From Symbiodinium natans (taxonomy: Eukaryota; Sar; Dinophyceae; Suessiales; Symbiodiniaceae): a stretch of 64,000 nucleotides of DNA. The notes under the pieces were generated by a model. The model searched no databases. It worked only from the letters and a program-made list of their open reading frames with translations, and was not told the origin of the DNA. The position numbers and the translations under genes are program-made. Positions 1-12,972 of this stretch are shown here, piece by piece. Within the stretch, counting starts at the first letter, position 1, and each line of letters opens with the position of its first letter. The DNA lies in contig CAJNDS010000006.1 in the NCBI GenBank assembly GCA_905221605.1, positions 193,808 through 257,807 of the forward strand. Reading direction: 5' to 3'.

Positions 1-2030
1 CTGCAACTGAGACAAGCACCAATAACCGCCTTGCACCCAACGCTGATCCTGGACAGTCTTCTGCAAGTTTGCAAGCTTACTCACAAGTGATCAGCACAAG
101 TGATCAGCAGAAAGGGCCCCCGAAAGAGAGCTCTGAGTGACTTCTCAAGAGACGTGCCAGGTGTGCCCATTGGATTCTCGGCATTGTCGGTGTATGAGGC
201 CAGTCCCTCCGGCAAAAGATGCGCTTGTGAGAAGCTCTCAATGTGGCACAGAAACACCCACAATACATTAATACATCATAGTACCCATACCAAGACCATG
301 GCGGAAAGATACAAAAGCCCGCCGATGGCCCCAAGGCCTTGCAGAAGCACTCCGAAGCATGCTTCACACTCACACAGCCGCAGTTGAGCGCGCCAGGATC
401 CCTTCAAAGCCCTCAAAGCCCAGTGCCGAAACTGAAGGCAATGCTCACACCATACCTTCGGAGGCCAGAAGAATGTCTTGCGACAAGCATGTCAGGAATC
501 CAGCCCATCTAAAGCAGTCGCAAGAGTTGCATTGGCAAGAACAATGTTACAGTGAATGACAGAGTCTTCGTCCTTTCAGCGTGGGATGTGCAGCGATGTA
601 CAGGGTGGTGCGGGATGTGAGGCGATGTGCAGGGTGGCGCCCGTGAACTGTCCATGCTTCTGGGGCGATTGACTCAAAGGCTAAGAAGCTGGCACAACAT
701 ACGTATATGCGAAGCCGACGCCGCTTAACCTTGTCCAGCATGCCACAACAAATCACAATATATCACAGCCCTTGTGTCGAGTTCCTGACGCTGCTGTGAT
801 TCCGAACATGCGCACCTGGTGGCCAGCTTAGATTCCTACACATCTGGGCCCTACCACAAAAGCAGTGCCTTCGTAGCCTCATAGTCCTGCCGAGAAAGTT
901 TCGAACATGCTGCTTTCTGGGCCTTCAAGTGTAAGTTTATGTGTCCTTCCGCCTGTCTTCTGGACCTGTGAGCGACATGGAGAAGCCAAATTGTTCCATT
1001 AGATGCCCCTACATCTCAAACTCCAGACTTGTCTGCATGCGGCTCCAATGTTTGGGCACTTGTGTCACTTGGGTCATGGCTCTTCACAATCCTTGTTTTG
1101 ATCCTTGGAGCATGTCGAGTCATAACCGTTGCAATTGCAAAGCCTCCTCCGAGGTGCTGTCCATTTTTTGTTCTGCTTGCTCTTCTGCATGCTCTGCCTC
1201 TGAATTGTGGCAAGGTAGTCGGCCACACCTGAAGCCGTGAAGCCTAGGGTGAAGCACTCCTCATGTGATCACACACTGATCACATGTGGACAAAACCGTG
1301 CCTTCATCCTCTCTTTCCTGACAGCTTTCTATTGCCCCGACTCAAGATCACCTGTTGCAGATGCAGCCTCGTCTGCGGGATCTTCCTGTTGACTGGCACG
1401 TCTGGTCCGCAGTGGTGAGGAACTTTCGATTCTGGGAAGACAAGCTACCAGTAGCACAAACTTTTGTGGCTTGGAGGGTGATCCACTGTGCAATCCAAAG
1501 CTGAGGATGCGTCAGCTGATCGATGCTTCTTCCGATCTCCACCTTTCCGACACCTGCAGACTAGATCAGTGCATGGCCTGGGGTAGAGGATGCAGAGGTC
1601 ATGCCAAAAAAGTTCCAGTACGCGAGAATTTGAACGACGAGGTCAGGCTTCGGGATGAGGGAATTGGGGTCACGAAAGCGAGTGCAGGAACTCCAGGTGT
1701 ACGGGTGTACGGACAAGCAGCATGCGGCTGTAAACGGTAGGTGATTCGCAACAATTACACTTCAACTGTTTAGCCCAAGATGGGAGGGAGTGCTTCAAGA
1801 TGCAACCCAGTCGAAACAGAATTTGCACTGTACATAATCAGCTTATAGGCAGAAGTAGGGTTAGAAGTACCCATGCGGGTAGAAACAATTCTAAGTGTAG
1901 GTACCTTACTCGTATTCCTAGTTGGCAGTGGGCAAGGTCAAAGCGGTCTAGGGTATAGGGGCTGCCATAGGCCGTCAGCGTTTTGGAGTTGGAAAGAACA
2001 GCGACCACAGATACGAGAGCCTTTTCTGGT
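1..2030. other. No confident gene
   Basis: Open frames here are short (100 residues or fewer) and overlap on both strands. None shows a recognisable domain, and no clear run of exons is visible. The stretch may be intron or intergenic DNA. Confidence 0.5.
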
Positions 2031-2037
2031 GTTAGGT

Positions 2038-2334
2038 TTACGGGGTGTCTTGACAATTGCAACTAACGCACTGCAAACCCGCACTCAGGGGCCAGTAGAG
2101 CAAAAGCCAAGGCCACACTGCAAACAACAACATTTCGGAAGATACTGCAGAAAGACGGTCTGACACACTCCGCCCAACCAACAACCACATATGAAAATCC
2201 ACCACCAAAGCAAACAACACGGCAGCTGTAAGGGACAGGCCATTTTTGCTGTACAAGCCAACCAGGGCAACAAAATAGCCCACAGAATCATCACCCATCA
2301 GAGCATGCAAACAGCTCACATTGCCTAACATCAC
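2038..2334 (-). CDS. Possible exon of a membrane protein (weak)
   Basis: A 98-residue open frame is rich in Leu, Val, Phe and Trp and could hold two or three membrane segments (for example around GLSLTAAVLFALVVDF and MLLFAVWPWLLLYW). No homologue is recognised and no splice partners were found. Both strands are open here, so it may be a chance frame. It is listed only because its hydrophobic periodicity exceeds that of neighbouring frames. Confidence 0.2.
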   Translation of the reverse strand: MMLGNVSCLHALMGDDSVGYFVALVGLYSKNGLSLTAAVLFALVVDFHMWLLVGRSVSDRLSAVSSEMLLFAVWPWLLLYWPLSAGLQCVSCNCQDTP

Positions 2335-2697
2335 AATCTCCGTTTTGAGTTCGTCCCATGTCCCTGATTCTTTGATTTACTGTTGTGGTTCCATGATGCA
2401 TCACTTCGAAACTAGCGTGCATGTCGTGTTCTGCTGATCCTGCCATTTCACCTGATTTCCGGTCCTTTCTTATGCTTCAATATTGTCCTTCTCAACTGCT
2501 TCCTTGCAGATGCGACTCCTTTGCTTCGTCCTTCTGAGTTGCTGTCCTGCTTCCTCAGAATCAGAAGAACTACTTCCGCTGATTCCATGCAGAGCCTTCC
2601 CCTTCAAGAAGCCATGACCCACAAGACCGACGTCAACTTCCGTTTCTGCGCAGTATTCCCAGTGTTCGCCGAGATCCAGACTTGTCGTCTCCTGGCT

Positions 2698-2740
2698 CGG
2701 AGCTTGTGGAGCTTGCGGAGCTTGCGGAGCTTGCTGCGGA
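2698..2740. repeat. 9-bp minisatellite (agcttgcgg)n
   Basis: Between four and five tandem copies of a 9-bp unit, followed about 120 bp later by a short repeat of tatcaagt (about 2860-2882). Arrays with a 9-bp period recur through the window. Confidence 0.8.
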
Positions 2741-2882
2741 AGCTCTAACCTCACTGAACTCTCAAAGTCTCTAAGAAAACGGAAGCTCTAACCTCCACGA
2801 GGTGCAAAACAGGGGAAAAGGTTTGAGCGTGCAATCAAGTGGTTCCGAACGTATTCAAGTTATCAAGTTATCAAGTTATCCT

Positions 2883-4320
2883 GTCTGCACTTTTAGGAAA
2901 CCGGTACAAAACTTCGGCCAGTCTACAAAGGTGTTTGGAGTGTTCAAGCCCGCGAAGTCCGTGCGCAGGGGATTCGCACTAACCCACTAACACGAAGGTG
3001 ACACCACCGGCACTCAGAGCTCGGCTTGTGCAGTGCCTCAGCTTTTCCAAGCTTTGAAAACATGACAAATACGAAAAACTGAAAAAGCACATAAAGCCAA
3101 TGAGGAAGTTCTGACATGTTCTGATGGCAGGGCGCCCCTTCGTATCGGCGCTTCAGAACCTGTGCCGATCACCACGTGAAACTCACGCATGGTGCAAGTT
3201 ATATACCACGCACTCCCCATCACTCTGTAATCTGGGGGCCTCCGCATCAGGGCTCTCTTTTTCGAACTTCTGGCGGTCGGTTTCCTGGTCAATGTACCTG
3301 ACACTGCCAGCAAGCTGCTGCGGCACTTGTCGCTTGCACTCCTGAACGTCTTGCCGTGCACCCTGCATGGCTACTCTGTTCGAGCCGCACCACATCGCAG
3401 AAAGCGCCAGGTTCTTCGCATTCTCGGTGGAGACCGTAACGAGGTTGTCGGGCTGCGAAAAGCAGCAAAGCACGGACGAACACAGACGAACTTAAAAGGA
3501 GATGGTGAGAGAGACGGAGAAAGACTCCAACAGAACAAGAAAAGCCACTCAAAGACCTCTCCCCTCGCCTCGTCGCCTTCTTTGGCATTAATGGCCTTCA
3601 AACGATCTCGCATTTTCCTCGAGGCTCCAGGCATGAAGATTTTTGAAGCTACACGGCAAATTCATGCAAATATTCATTCGCTCGAGAAATCTGGGAAGCC
3701 CCGGCACCGTGAAGCCGTCATCTCCAGGCTGGAGTTGCCGCGGCTGGCGTTAGGGGAATCATCCATCATGCTCTTATACGTCTTATACTCCATCAACTCC
3801 ATCAACTTCAAAGGTAATACTCTCTCTGCGGTTCCGTGCCAGGAGTTCAGGCTTCCTCTGCGGCATTTTGAACACAAGGGGCTTCCAAGGTTCCTGGAGC
3901 GAGGCAAAGCTTCTGGACAAGGACCCCGTGACTTGTGCGCAAAAAAAAGAAAGCACATCTGAAAGGTTCAGAATGCACATCTCAGCCGTCTTAGCGCTTC
4001 GCCTTGCCTGTGCTGTTGCCTTCTTGGGGCCACCCTGCAGGCTGCATCACTTTCGAAGCTTTGAAGCTGCATTACAAACAGGCTCCTGCGCTCCAGCGGC
4101 AACCAGCCTCACATTATGTCTCGGAAGGTGCACATCGAAGCGAGTATGTCCGGCTGCTGCATCGCCGCAACTGAAAATACACAATCTTGGCCCTGCCCAT
4201 CTGAGGCCCATGCCTCCTCCGCGGTGCTGCGCGCACGTTGGTGAAGGCTCTAGAGGCGACGGTCATGCTCAGGCACACGACCACGAAAAGGCCTCAGAGC
4301 AACGACGCTGCGCTTAGCTC
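2883..4320. other. No confident gene
   Basis: The longest frame is 3327-3962 (+, 211 residues). It has no recognisable domain and is overlapped by similar open frames on the other strand. Nothing else is supported. Confidence 0.5.
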
Positions 4321-4350
4321 AACATAGCGGGGAGACGTACGCTGCCGTTA

Positions 4351-4512
4351 GATCCGATTCACTTTCAATTGGTCTTTAATGTTGGAAAAATACATTATAC
4401 TCAAGATGAAATTGCACGTGCTGCAAAACTGGTGGATGATCGACCATTTGGACGACCACATACTACTCATTTATTACCAAAGCATGCTGAAGTAAAGATG
4501 GAACAAACATGA
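4351..4512 (+). CDS. AT-rich coding-like island, function unknown
   Basis: This 53-residue open stretch ends in TGA and has no ATG at its left end. It uses A/T-ending codons (gat gaa att gca cgt gct gca aaa) in a neighbourhood that is otherwise GC-rich. The peptide looks natural, with segments such as FQLVFNVGKIHYTQDEIARA and DDRPFGRPHTTHLL. It may extend upstream in frame through RRTLPL (about 4330). A second short frame, MIQDYIQQGFDCIDLM, overlaps the stop by one base at 4509-4559, as if a frameshift separated two parts of one gene. No family is recognised. Base composition suggests transferred DNA or a fragment of a mobile element (inference). It could also be an exon of an unusual gene. 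Confidence 0.4.
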   Translation, partial: DPIHFQLVFNVGKIHYTQDEIARAAKLVDDRPFGRPHTTHLLPKHAEVKMEQT

Positions 4513-4904
4513 TTCAGGATTATATACAGCAAGGTTTTGATTGCATAGATCTGATGTAGGTTGTGATCAATGGCCATTTAGAATACATACACACACTCTC
4601 GCACTTTCTTGTCACTGCCATCACACGCCTTGGCTTAAGCATCTCTCAAGTCTCAAGCCAAAGCCATCGCCACCTCATGCCGCCTCAAAGCAGACACCGA
4701 AGACACCGTCGAAGCGATGCACAGAGCTCTTAAAACATCGCCGGCTCCTTATTCTTCGTCATGCCTGGAGTTCCACTGCGAACCGGGCCACAAAAAACAG
4801 CAAAGGAAATATGGAAATATGGAAATATGAAGAAGAAAAGAAAAAATGATGATGATGAAAACATGTTTTGCTCAGCTCTGCACAAAGTGCTGTGGACTCA
4901 CGCC

Positions 4905-7900
4905 CACGCGGCGGATCGCCCTTTCAGCTGCCCTCTTTGCATCCCAGCTGATGGAGTCTTTTGCCAACTTGTAAGCCTTTTCGGCCTCCTCTCGAGCCGT
5001 TGCTGTTTCTTTCTTCCTCAGGAAATCATGCCAAAATGGCACGAAGGAGTCACGCAGTGTGCAAGATATTGCAAGATGCAGGCGAAGGTCCTGAAGTGAA
5101 GCTCTGAGCTCAGCGACAGGGCTCTCGATTCCTTAGACCACGGCTAAGAATCCAAGCATGAAGGTAAACAGGTCCAAGTGCGAAGAAGGCATCTGTAGTA
5201 ATTTCCAAAAGAAAGCGTCAGTGGTCTTGTCTCCAATTCTCTCGCTGAGTGCAGCAGCCTCCGCCGTGGCGGCCAATGCTTGGTCCCACTTGCCCACACC
5301 TGAGATCAACCCATTAACTCGTAAAAGAAAATTGTAACTAGCCTCTTCTGAATCAAAACAAGAAAAGCTTGGACATGTTGCGAAATTTTGCGAGATGTCG
5401 AGGAACTTGCTTCGACCTCTGCAACCACGTAGAGACTGGTGGCGATGACAGCCTCTGGCAGCGGAACAGCACAGCCAGATACAGTGACATGCTGAGCATT
5501 TCTTCCGAGACTTCGCCTTGTCCTGCAACTTCCGCGCCAACAGAACTCCCTCTTTCGCTGGTGTCATGACCTTGCTCAAGCTTCGAAACACAATCCTTGG
5601 CTTTGTCAGGTTGAGTTTTTGAATGCTTTGGACAAGCCGCTCGTCGTGACTTAAGCGCTTTCAAACATGAGGTGTGCTGCCCTGCGTCTTCTGAGCCTCC
5701 TTCTCTTGCAAACCTTCCACCAACTTGGCTACAAGCTGGGCCTGCATCTGCGCTTCCCAACCGAGCATCTCAGTCAGCGCATACTTGTCGCCTGCCTGGT
5801 GATTGCTCAGGTTGCAACCGCTGAGCCGAGATTACGCAGGCAACCGAAGCATTGACAGTTGGAAGCACGCGCCTTCTTGCAGAACACAACGGCTTCTCCT
5901 GCATTTCTTGCGGCTTCCTCGGGCTTGTCCTGCTCGCAACAAGCATTTCCCACCTTCTTCACAGCTTTCGCCACCTGCTTCGGCTCGCCAGCTTGCCGGA
6001 ACATATGCTCGGCTTTGCGAGCTTCTGCTTCTGCCTCGTCCGGCTCCTGTCTAGAGAGGTAAATGTCCGACAGCGCCAAGTGAGCACTGGCCATCCCAAC
6101 CTCATTGGCAACATCACTGAAAGCTGTCATCGCATCATTGGCCAATTGGAAAGCATCTCGAAGGAATCGACGCGCACGGCTATCGACGCGAGCTAGCTGT
6201 TCGCGTGTCAGCACTTGTGCGAGCTCCAGCATTGCCTGTGCCTCTCGGCTCCTCGCGCCCACGTCTCGGAAAAGGTGGCGCCTGTCTTTCAGTACTTCAG
6301 CGGCCTTGCTGTCGTCACCCAAATGGATGAAGCATGTCGCCAAGGAGGGCAAACACTCTGCTTCAAGATACTTGTCGCCCAACATCTGCAGCTGGCTCCT
6401 GGCCTGCCTGCACTGCAATTCGCAGTTTAAGCAACATCACCAACATTCACCAACCAACCCCTAAACAAACCATGAAAGCCAGCCAAAGCATGAACAACTA
6501 TTCGGGGTGAGCCAACAACAAACACAAGGATGAGATACCTCCGCTACAATAATGCCACCAGGACTCGCGGCCCAATCACGAGCTGATTCCACTTGCTTCC
6601 TAGTTTTCCGTGCCAAGTGAAGGCTGGAAACGAGCTCGAACTCTCTGGCCATCCATTCGGCGGCTCGCAGGTTTCGAAGTGCAGTGAGCGTCTTGTCAGC
6701 CACTATTTGCGCCTCTTTCTACAAGCATTGGTGACCAGTGACTGCGCACATAACACAACATCGGCAATAATCACACATGGCGACACATGATACACATGCT
6801 ACGTTCACTTCAGCTTGCAATGTATACATGACGGTTTACATCTTCGCACACACGCACACATACATGTGTGCGTGTGTGTGCGCGTGCATGCTGGCCTTCG
6901 TGCGATCTGGCTCTGACCTCATCTCCCTCAAAGCTTCCAGCAGAATATCGCGTACAAGGAGGCAAGGGCGCAGAGCTCTGAATGCTCTGCAGCTGCAGGC
7001 ATGTTCCCGCACAACTTCAAGCGCGGTCTGACGGGAGGTTTCAGACAGAAGGGCTTTCACTTGAACTGCCAAGCTGAATTCAGCCCATCCTTGCCAGCAC
7101 CTACGCTCCATGAACAAGGAGCGTGCTTCTGCGGCAGCTGCTGCGGCATCACGGGGTCTCCCTCCCTTCTCGTGAGAACTCAACGCAAGCAAATACAGCA
7201 AGGCAGATAAAAGCCCAGAATCTCCGACCTCCTGGGCCAAAGGCAAAGCTTCTTTCACCACAGAGATCACTTCGAAGTGCTTTCGCTGCAGCTGCGCCGC
7301 TGTTGCCAAGACGAAAAGGGCACTGCACTCACCGTGTTTGCTCTGCAAAGAGCGAAAAAGCTGGAGCGCTTCCGTGGCTAAGGCCTTTCCCAAAAATATC
7401 TCATGCCTCCTCAAGTGCACATTTGCTAGAAAGACAGAACTCAGCGCCAAGCCTCTGTTTTCACTTTTGTTTCGGAAATGCCTTTTCACATCCTGCAAGG
7501 GGACATCAAGGCACAGCGACCGATTAAGACTCCACTGAATGTCACAAACTCCGTCACCTTTCGTCCCCTAAGACGTGCTCTCAAACACCGTTGCAACAGA
7601 AACTCTACTGACTCTACTGCAATAGTCGCGTATCCGATTCCTGTCCTCACCAGCCTTCAAAGCATCTGCATGAGACTGACGCCCGCTATCATGCATTATC
7701 TCTGCCCGCGACAAAGACAGCGCAATTTGTGCAACTTGGTTGCCATGCAACTCAGCACGCTTAACTTCTTCGTCTAAGAAGACTGTAGCCACATCTAGGA
7801 GGGAACGATCACGGCCGTGTGCCTCAAGGCCGACGCCCATGGGACGCGCAATCGCTTGCGCCCGTAAGGCGTGCACCACAAGTCTTGCACAAAAAGCTGC

Positions 7901-8684
7901 GGACTGGACGTCCCCTGATATATTGAACAATTGTAATGCTTCAGTTGCTGCATTTTCTGCGTGGAGAAGGTCGTCAATGCATTTCGCGGTCATCAAACCA
8001 CGCTCCGCAATGGAGAACAAAAAAGCACCGATTCTCCGAATACGCGAAACTTCCTGTGCATCTGCAAGCTGTGAAAACACATCTGCGAGGCCATCAACCA
8101 GCGTACCAGCAGCATCCAGCAAATGAAAACCCGGCGGGGAGATGTAAGTTGTCACGTCCATTTGAGTCCACCTCTTGTGTCGGCATGCCGTTTGACGGCC
8201 TATCGGCTATCAAGCAAGCTGAACCAACTTGAACCAGCTGTGCAAGCCTTCATGCTGTCAGCACCCATACAATCACAGCAATCCCCACATGCCGAAAACT
8301 AATCCAGAAACCCCTGTACTGACACATGTGCTGCCTCGCTGATTCTGACCTTCGAAAACTCAGGACACAACCTGTCCAGAAATATCGACAGCTCCGTGCG
8401 CCATGCCTTGCAAAGCTTCAAGCAACAATGCAATTTCACTTGTCGCTACACACTGCCAGCTTCACAGATGCCTCGACCATACAGGGCGCCCATGAAGGCA
8501 CTCAGACATTGCTTCGTTACCTCGTGTGGGACCTCCGTAGCCCATTTTGCGCAAACAAACATAAGGTTTGCTGGTGGCAATGAGTTCAATGGGAGCAATA
8601 GCAGGGTTCGCGATTTGTGCAACAATGTTCGTCGACTCGTCTGATTCTTCGTCTGGAAAGTGTTGCAATGTTGCATCAATGTGC
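4905..8684 (-). CDS. Multi-exon TPR-repeat protein (partial)
   Basis: Read on the minus strand, the exons run from high to low coordinates. The better supported ones are about 8069-7590, 7492-6918 (acceptor ccttgcag, donor gtcaga), 6718-6539 (donor gtatct), 6412-5869 and from 5791. More tentative ones are 8684-8522, about 8420-8355, about 5540-5440, about 5335-5220 and 5092-4905 (donor gtgagt). The translated exons are helical, with repeated A/L-x3-A patterns typical of tetratricopeptide repeats, for example KALATEALQLFRSLQSKHGE, HLALSDIYLSRQEPDEAEAE and GKWDQALAATAEAAALSERI. TPR solenoids are protein-interaction scaffolds; no partner or catalytic domain is visible. The 5' end lies upstream of 8.7 kb or was not recognised, and the 3' end probably lies below 4.9 kb. 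Exon choice is by eye and the tentative exons may be wrong. Confidence 0.65.
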
Positions 8685-8739
8685 ACTGCACTGGAGAGGG
8701 ACCGGAAGCAACTGCCATTTCGGCCTGTGGGCAACTCAT

Positions 8740-9485
8740 GACATGAACCCCAAGGTTTTAGGTGACCGACAAATTACTTTTCGGACCAACATTCCCCCAA
8801 ACAAAGGGTCAGCAAGCATCGCCATCTACGAGAAGTTTCATGCCACAAACTGTTTATGGGGTACCAGTCTCAATCTGCAGTTCAAAGCAACAATCCATTT
8901 TTTGGGTCGAACATATTCCACGCCATGCAATGCAACGCAATGCAAGAAAGGCACGGCAAAGCAAGGCAAGGCAATGCAATGCAATGCAAAACTGTCAGCA
9001 ACACGATGCTTGAAAGCTTGCTCAGAAAAAAAGGCTGAAACCAGAGCTCAACCCCACGTTTCAACCCAGCTTCCAAACTTGGGTTTGAAAAGTGCAAGAG
9101 TTCAAACCTGGGTTTGTGTGTTATTGCTGTTCAAAAGTGCTGGTTCAGACCCCCCCCGGCGCCCTAGCCACCGGATGGTTTGAACTCGGGCTCGATCCGG
9201 GCGAGGTGGTTTGCTGAAACACGGAGGTTCGCCAACAGATCTCTTTGCCTGGCACCTGGCCGACACGGCGCCCTCGTTTGCCTTGCTGCACTTCATGTCC
9301 ATGTGCGTCGATATTCAACCAAAACACTCCCCGCGTGATTCAAAAAAGGACCTTCGAAACCATGCTTTCCGCTCGCGAGTAACCAAAATTTGATTAGCGA
9401 GCCGCATCAATGCAACGCGCGTTTCCGCAAAAAACCTGGCCAACAAATTGCTGTTTTCCTGTCGCACCACTGTGGGTGGAAGCCC
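8740..9485. other. No confident gene; short atgca-type repeats
   Basis: Contains an imperfect run of aatgc/ggcaa words at about 8925-8990 and a run of c at 9150-9157. No domain-bearing frame was seen. Confidence 0.5.
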
Positions 9486-9639
<154 letters not shown>

Positions 9640-10048
9640 ACTGGAAGCGCCTGTGTTTGCATGATAGAGACATGTCCCCTCGCTTCGTGCGTTGTGTGTA
9701 GGTTGCATTTTGCAGCAAGCATCATTGTAGCATGCGATGCAGTGACGTAGCAATTGCATGTCGTTTGCTCTTGCTTTTGTACAGCTCCACGTCATCTCGA
9801 CTGCAGCTGTGGACACTCAAACTCTTCTCAAGGTCGTAGCTCAAAGCAGTTTGCTTAGCTATTAGCCGAAGGCAACAAACCCGCCATAGTGCCTGTTAAC
9901 GTACTGCAGCTGCGCAGCAGGTTGCGAGCTCTTGAGTACGATCCACTTGGGATCGCCTGCACTGTGATCCGGGACTTTGCGCGAGAAGCAAGGAAACAAT
10001 CGGCAGACCGAGTGACTGCGCTAGGCCAAGGAACCCAAGTAGCCTGCT

Positions 10049-11114
10049 TTGGACGTTTCCCCCGGGTCCACTGGACCTTCTTCTAGTTGGGGGCTGTTCT
10101 GGGAAATCACTCCAAGCAGCTACAATGGCGATGCCATCTTCAAGAGGCTACTCAGCCGGGCCCGCAGTCTTGACCCTCCGAGGCGCCAAACCTCGCCGAG
10201 TGGTCTTACGATATCTCAGGCCGAAAAGGAAAGGGTGGCACTAGAGGCCAGGCAATTCTTGAGGAGCCAGGCCAATAAGCGCTATGGCAGTTTTCTTCAG
10301 GAGTTGAAGCGCCGTGGTGTCACTGTTACCACGTCGGAAGCAGCTGAGCTTTATCACCGAGTGGAGCCACTCGTGTTTGGTTCGGCTCATGCGCAGGTGG
10401 CGTCAGCCTATGGAGGAACGTCTCCCCCTGTGCCACCCCCAACATCTGGCAATGTTTCCAGGGGCCGTGGAAATCGGTCGGAGCTGACTCGCGAAGTTGT
10501 CGAGGGAGCCGAAGATCCCGAGACCGGAGCCTCGCTCTCCGAGTTGAAGACCTCGTTTTTGAGCGCGATGGACCCAGATGTCGAGACGCTAGACGAGTAC
10601 GAGGTCCGACTTAGTCAGGGAGTCGAGATGGCGCGAGCCGATTGCCGCGATGAGGCCTTAGTTACGCCGAAAGCATGTTGGGTGAGGCTCAGTATGGGAC
10701 CGCCTATGCGCGCTTCCAAAAGTTCGCCACCGATGCGACGTCCCAAGCCAAGGGAGCAGACGTTGTGCTTCGAGGCATTGGCGCCGGTATTTCAGGACTC
10801 TTGCAGAAGCCAGGAGCGGATCCTGTGGCGATCTACTATCGTTACGATGGAGCTGTCCGCGCTTACAGGGAACTTGGGGGTACCGACCCGTCTGGCCGTG
10901 CACAAGCACGTTGCAATCCTTGCATGAGAAGGCCGAGAATGCTTTCGATGCCCGGAGTTTACCTCCGAGTTCCGCTGGGTCTGTCCGATCCTCTCAGGAC
11001 TGGTTGTGGGAGAATTGTGGTTTGGTGTCCCCATCTCGTTTTCGTCACCCCTCCTGCGGCCGGCGCTGTTCACCGAGGAAGAGACATGGGTCGCGCGCCA
11101 GAAGAGGATGTTGA
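10049..11114 (+). CDS. Unrecognised ORF with frameshifts
   Basis: A long coding-like stretch starts near 10049 and stays open for about 200 residues. It contains an alpha-helical segment (QFLRSQANKRYGSFLQELKR), a Pro/Gly-rich linker and an acidic helix. Near 10665 the coding signal moves by one base into the frame of LGEAQYGTAYARFQKFATDA and GAGISGLLQKPGADPVAIYY. Near 10910 it moves again, to QSLHEKAENAFDARS, which stops at 11114. At least two frameshifts make it a likely pseudogene or element relic. The right end abuts the truncated copia fragment on the other strand, so it may be part of a nested or composite insertion. No domain is recognised. Confidence 0.4.
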
Positions 11115-12972
11115 CTTTGCAGCGGGCGACTTTCCGACTCAAATGCATCACCCAATCGTGCTGGGCCAAAGCAAAAGAGCTCAAAACGCAAAACGAAACT
11201 TCCGCAACGATAACATCGGTCACTACAAAACGCGACTTGCCAAACTGGACCCTAAGGTCCACTAGACCGTACGTCCGTATCCGCTCTTCGGCAGCCGACC
11301 AGAGCTCCGGAACAGAATGATGGACTCGAACAACTTCGTATCTCCGCAGAGCTTCCCGGGTCATCACATGCGAAGTGGCCCCTGAGTCCACTAGCCACGC
11401 TTCCGTCTGACCCTTCACACTACAAACCCCGGCGATTCTCGCCCCAGTCCTTTCAGCAACCACAGAAATCTCACTACTGTTCAAGGCCATGATGGTTTCA
11501 CACTCAGGCTCAGCCTCACTTTGCCCTTCTTCTTCAGTAAGGCTGCGTTGCTTGCCCTTCTTCTGCTTTCCTTTGCCCTTGCCCTCCTGCTTCGGCTTCT
11601 TGCAGTCCACTGCCACGTGGCCTTTTTCACCACAGTTCCAGCATTTGGTGCCGGACTTGTTTGCTGACCGCGGCGTAGAGGCACCACCTCCTCCTCCTGC
11701 AGCAGCCTTCTCGGCCTTCGCTTGGCTCTTCCCACCTTTGCCTTGTTTTTCTTTGCCTCCTTTCCCGTCAGGCTGTGCATCCCAGCAGTCTTTCGACACA
11801 TGGCCACTGCGGCCACAGTTCCAGCACTTGGGCGACCCTTTTCCACCTCCTTTGCCCTCTTTTCCGCCAAGACTATGTCATCCATCTGGCTTGAAAGAGG
11901 TATCGCCGATCACGCGGGTGCGGATGTAGTAGGTCTCGATGGCCTCTTTGACACCTTTCACTGTCTCATTCCGTGCATGCAGCTGCGCGTACTTTTTCAC
12001 TCCTGCCGGCACATTCCTGAGATAGATCAAGTACACGTCGGCTTCTTGAACTCTCAAATCAGGCATCCTCAGCCCGACTCCACCTTCAAGCATCCGGTGG
12101 TACTTGTTCACGGCTACTTCTACCAAACGAACAGTCTCCAAAAGATTCGTCCCGTGAGGAACTTGGTACGACAACAGCTGGTTTCGGTAGTGCAAAGCCT
12201 CGTTCCTACTTTGCAAGGAAAACTCGTTGGTGATCCTTCTCAGAAGCTCATACCCGCTTGCCCTCTGCACTGCTCCGACAGAGTCAAGCAAGCAAGCAAC
12301 ACTTTCCACTCTGCCAAATCCTGCAAATGCTTGTCTCAACAAGTGCAAGATTCTTTGGCTCCTTTGGAACTGTTCAGCGTTCATCAGGTCATGCGTCAAA
12401 GGCCTTTCCATCGGCCCTCGAGACACGGCTTCTTGTATCTCTGGCCCAAAAGCATTGCACAGCACGCTCACCCAATTGGTGAACGCTTCCAACCAAACGC
12501 TGTACTCATGAATCTCTGTGATTCTGTCCTTCCAAGCCTTCCAACCAGGGAGGTAACCACTTCATGTCCAACTTCCCAGCGCCTTCCACCCTCTCTCCTG
12601 CTCCCAAAGGTGCAGAAACTGAAGACGGTGCTGCAAACTGCGCACTTGCGGCTGCTGTTGGTGCTGCTGCTGTTGCTGCTGCTGGTTTGCAAGAACACTC
12701 ACCAACTGGGTTACTGCTTGCGTTTGAGCTTGCACTGCTTGCAAAGTTTGCGCCATCATCGCCATGATGGGCCCAAGCTCTTGGTGTCCAGAAAAAAGGA
12801 ACCTGAGCTCCACTTGAAGCTGTTTCATTCGGAGGAGTGTGCACTTGGTACACTTGGGGTCCGCTGCTGCTTGCGGCAAGGGGCTGCAAAGGGCTTACTG
12901 GACTAAAAAGGGTTTGTCACACTTGGAGTCGGAGTAGCACTCGGCGGCGTACCATCACCTTCTTGCGCCATT
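11100..12972 (-). mobile_element. Decayed Ty1/copia-type gag-protease fragment
   Basis: Read on the minus strand from ATG at 12972 (MAQEGDG). A Gln-rich N-terminal part comes first. It is followed by a gag-like helical domain (12492-11878), which includes FTNWVSVLCNAFGPEI and NRNQ-like text around ALHYRNQLLSYQVPHGTNLL. Then come two CCHC zinc knuckles (CWNCGRSGHVSKDC about 11840-11799; CWNCGEKGHVAVDC about 11643-11602) and a retropepsin-like active site, AWLVDSGATSHVM, near 11388. A stop and several one-base frameshifts interrupt gag. The homology ends near 11100, before integrase or reverse transcriptase, so this copy is truncated and inactive. In the family, gag packages the RNA and the aspartic protease processes the polyprotein. 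No LTR was identified. Confidence 0.85.

Noticed and set aside
3327-3962. 211-residue plus-strand frame
   Set aside because: No recognisable motif and overlapped by equally long minus frames; not enough support.
8534-8553. DinoSL-like string (tccgtagcccattttgcgca) on the + strand
   Set aside because: It resembles the dinoflagellate spliced leader but needs an insertion and mismatches at its 3' end. It lies inside a likely minus-strand exon and is a single occurrence with no retroposed gene after it.
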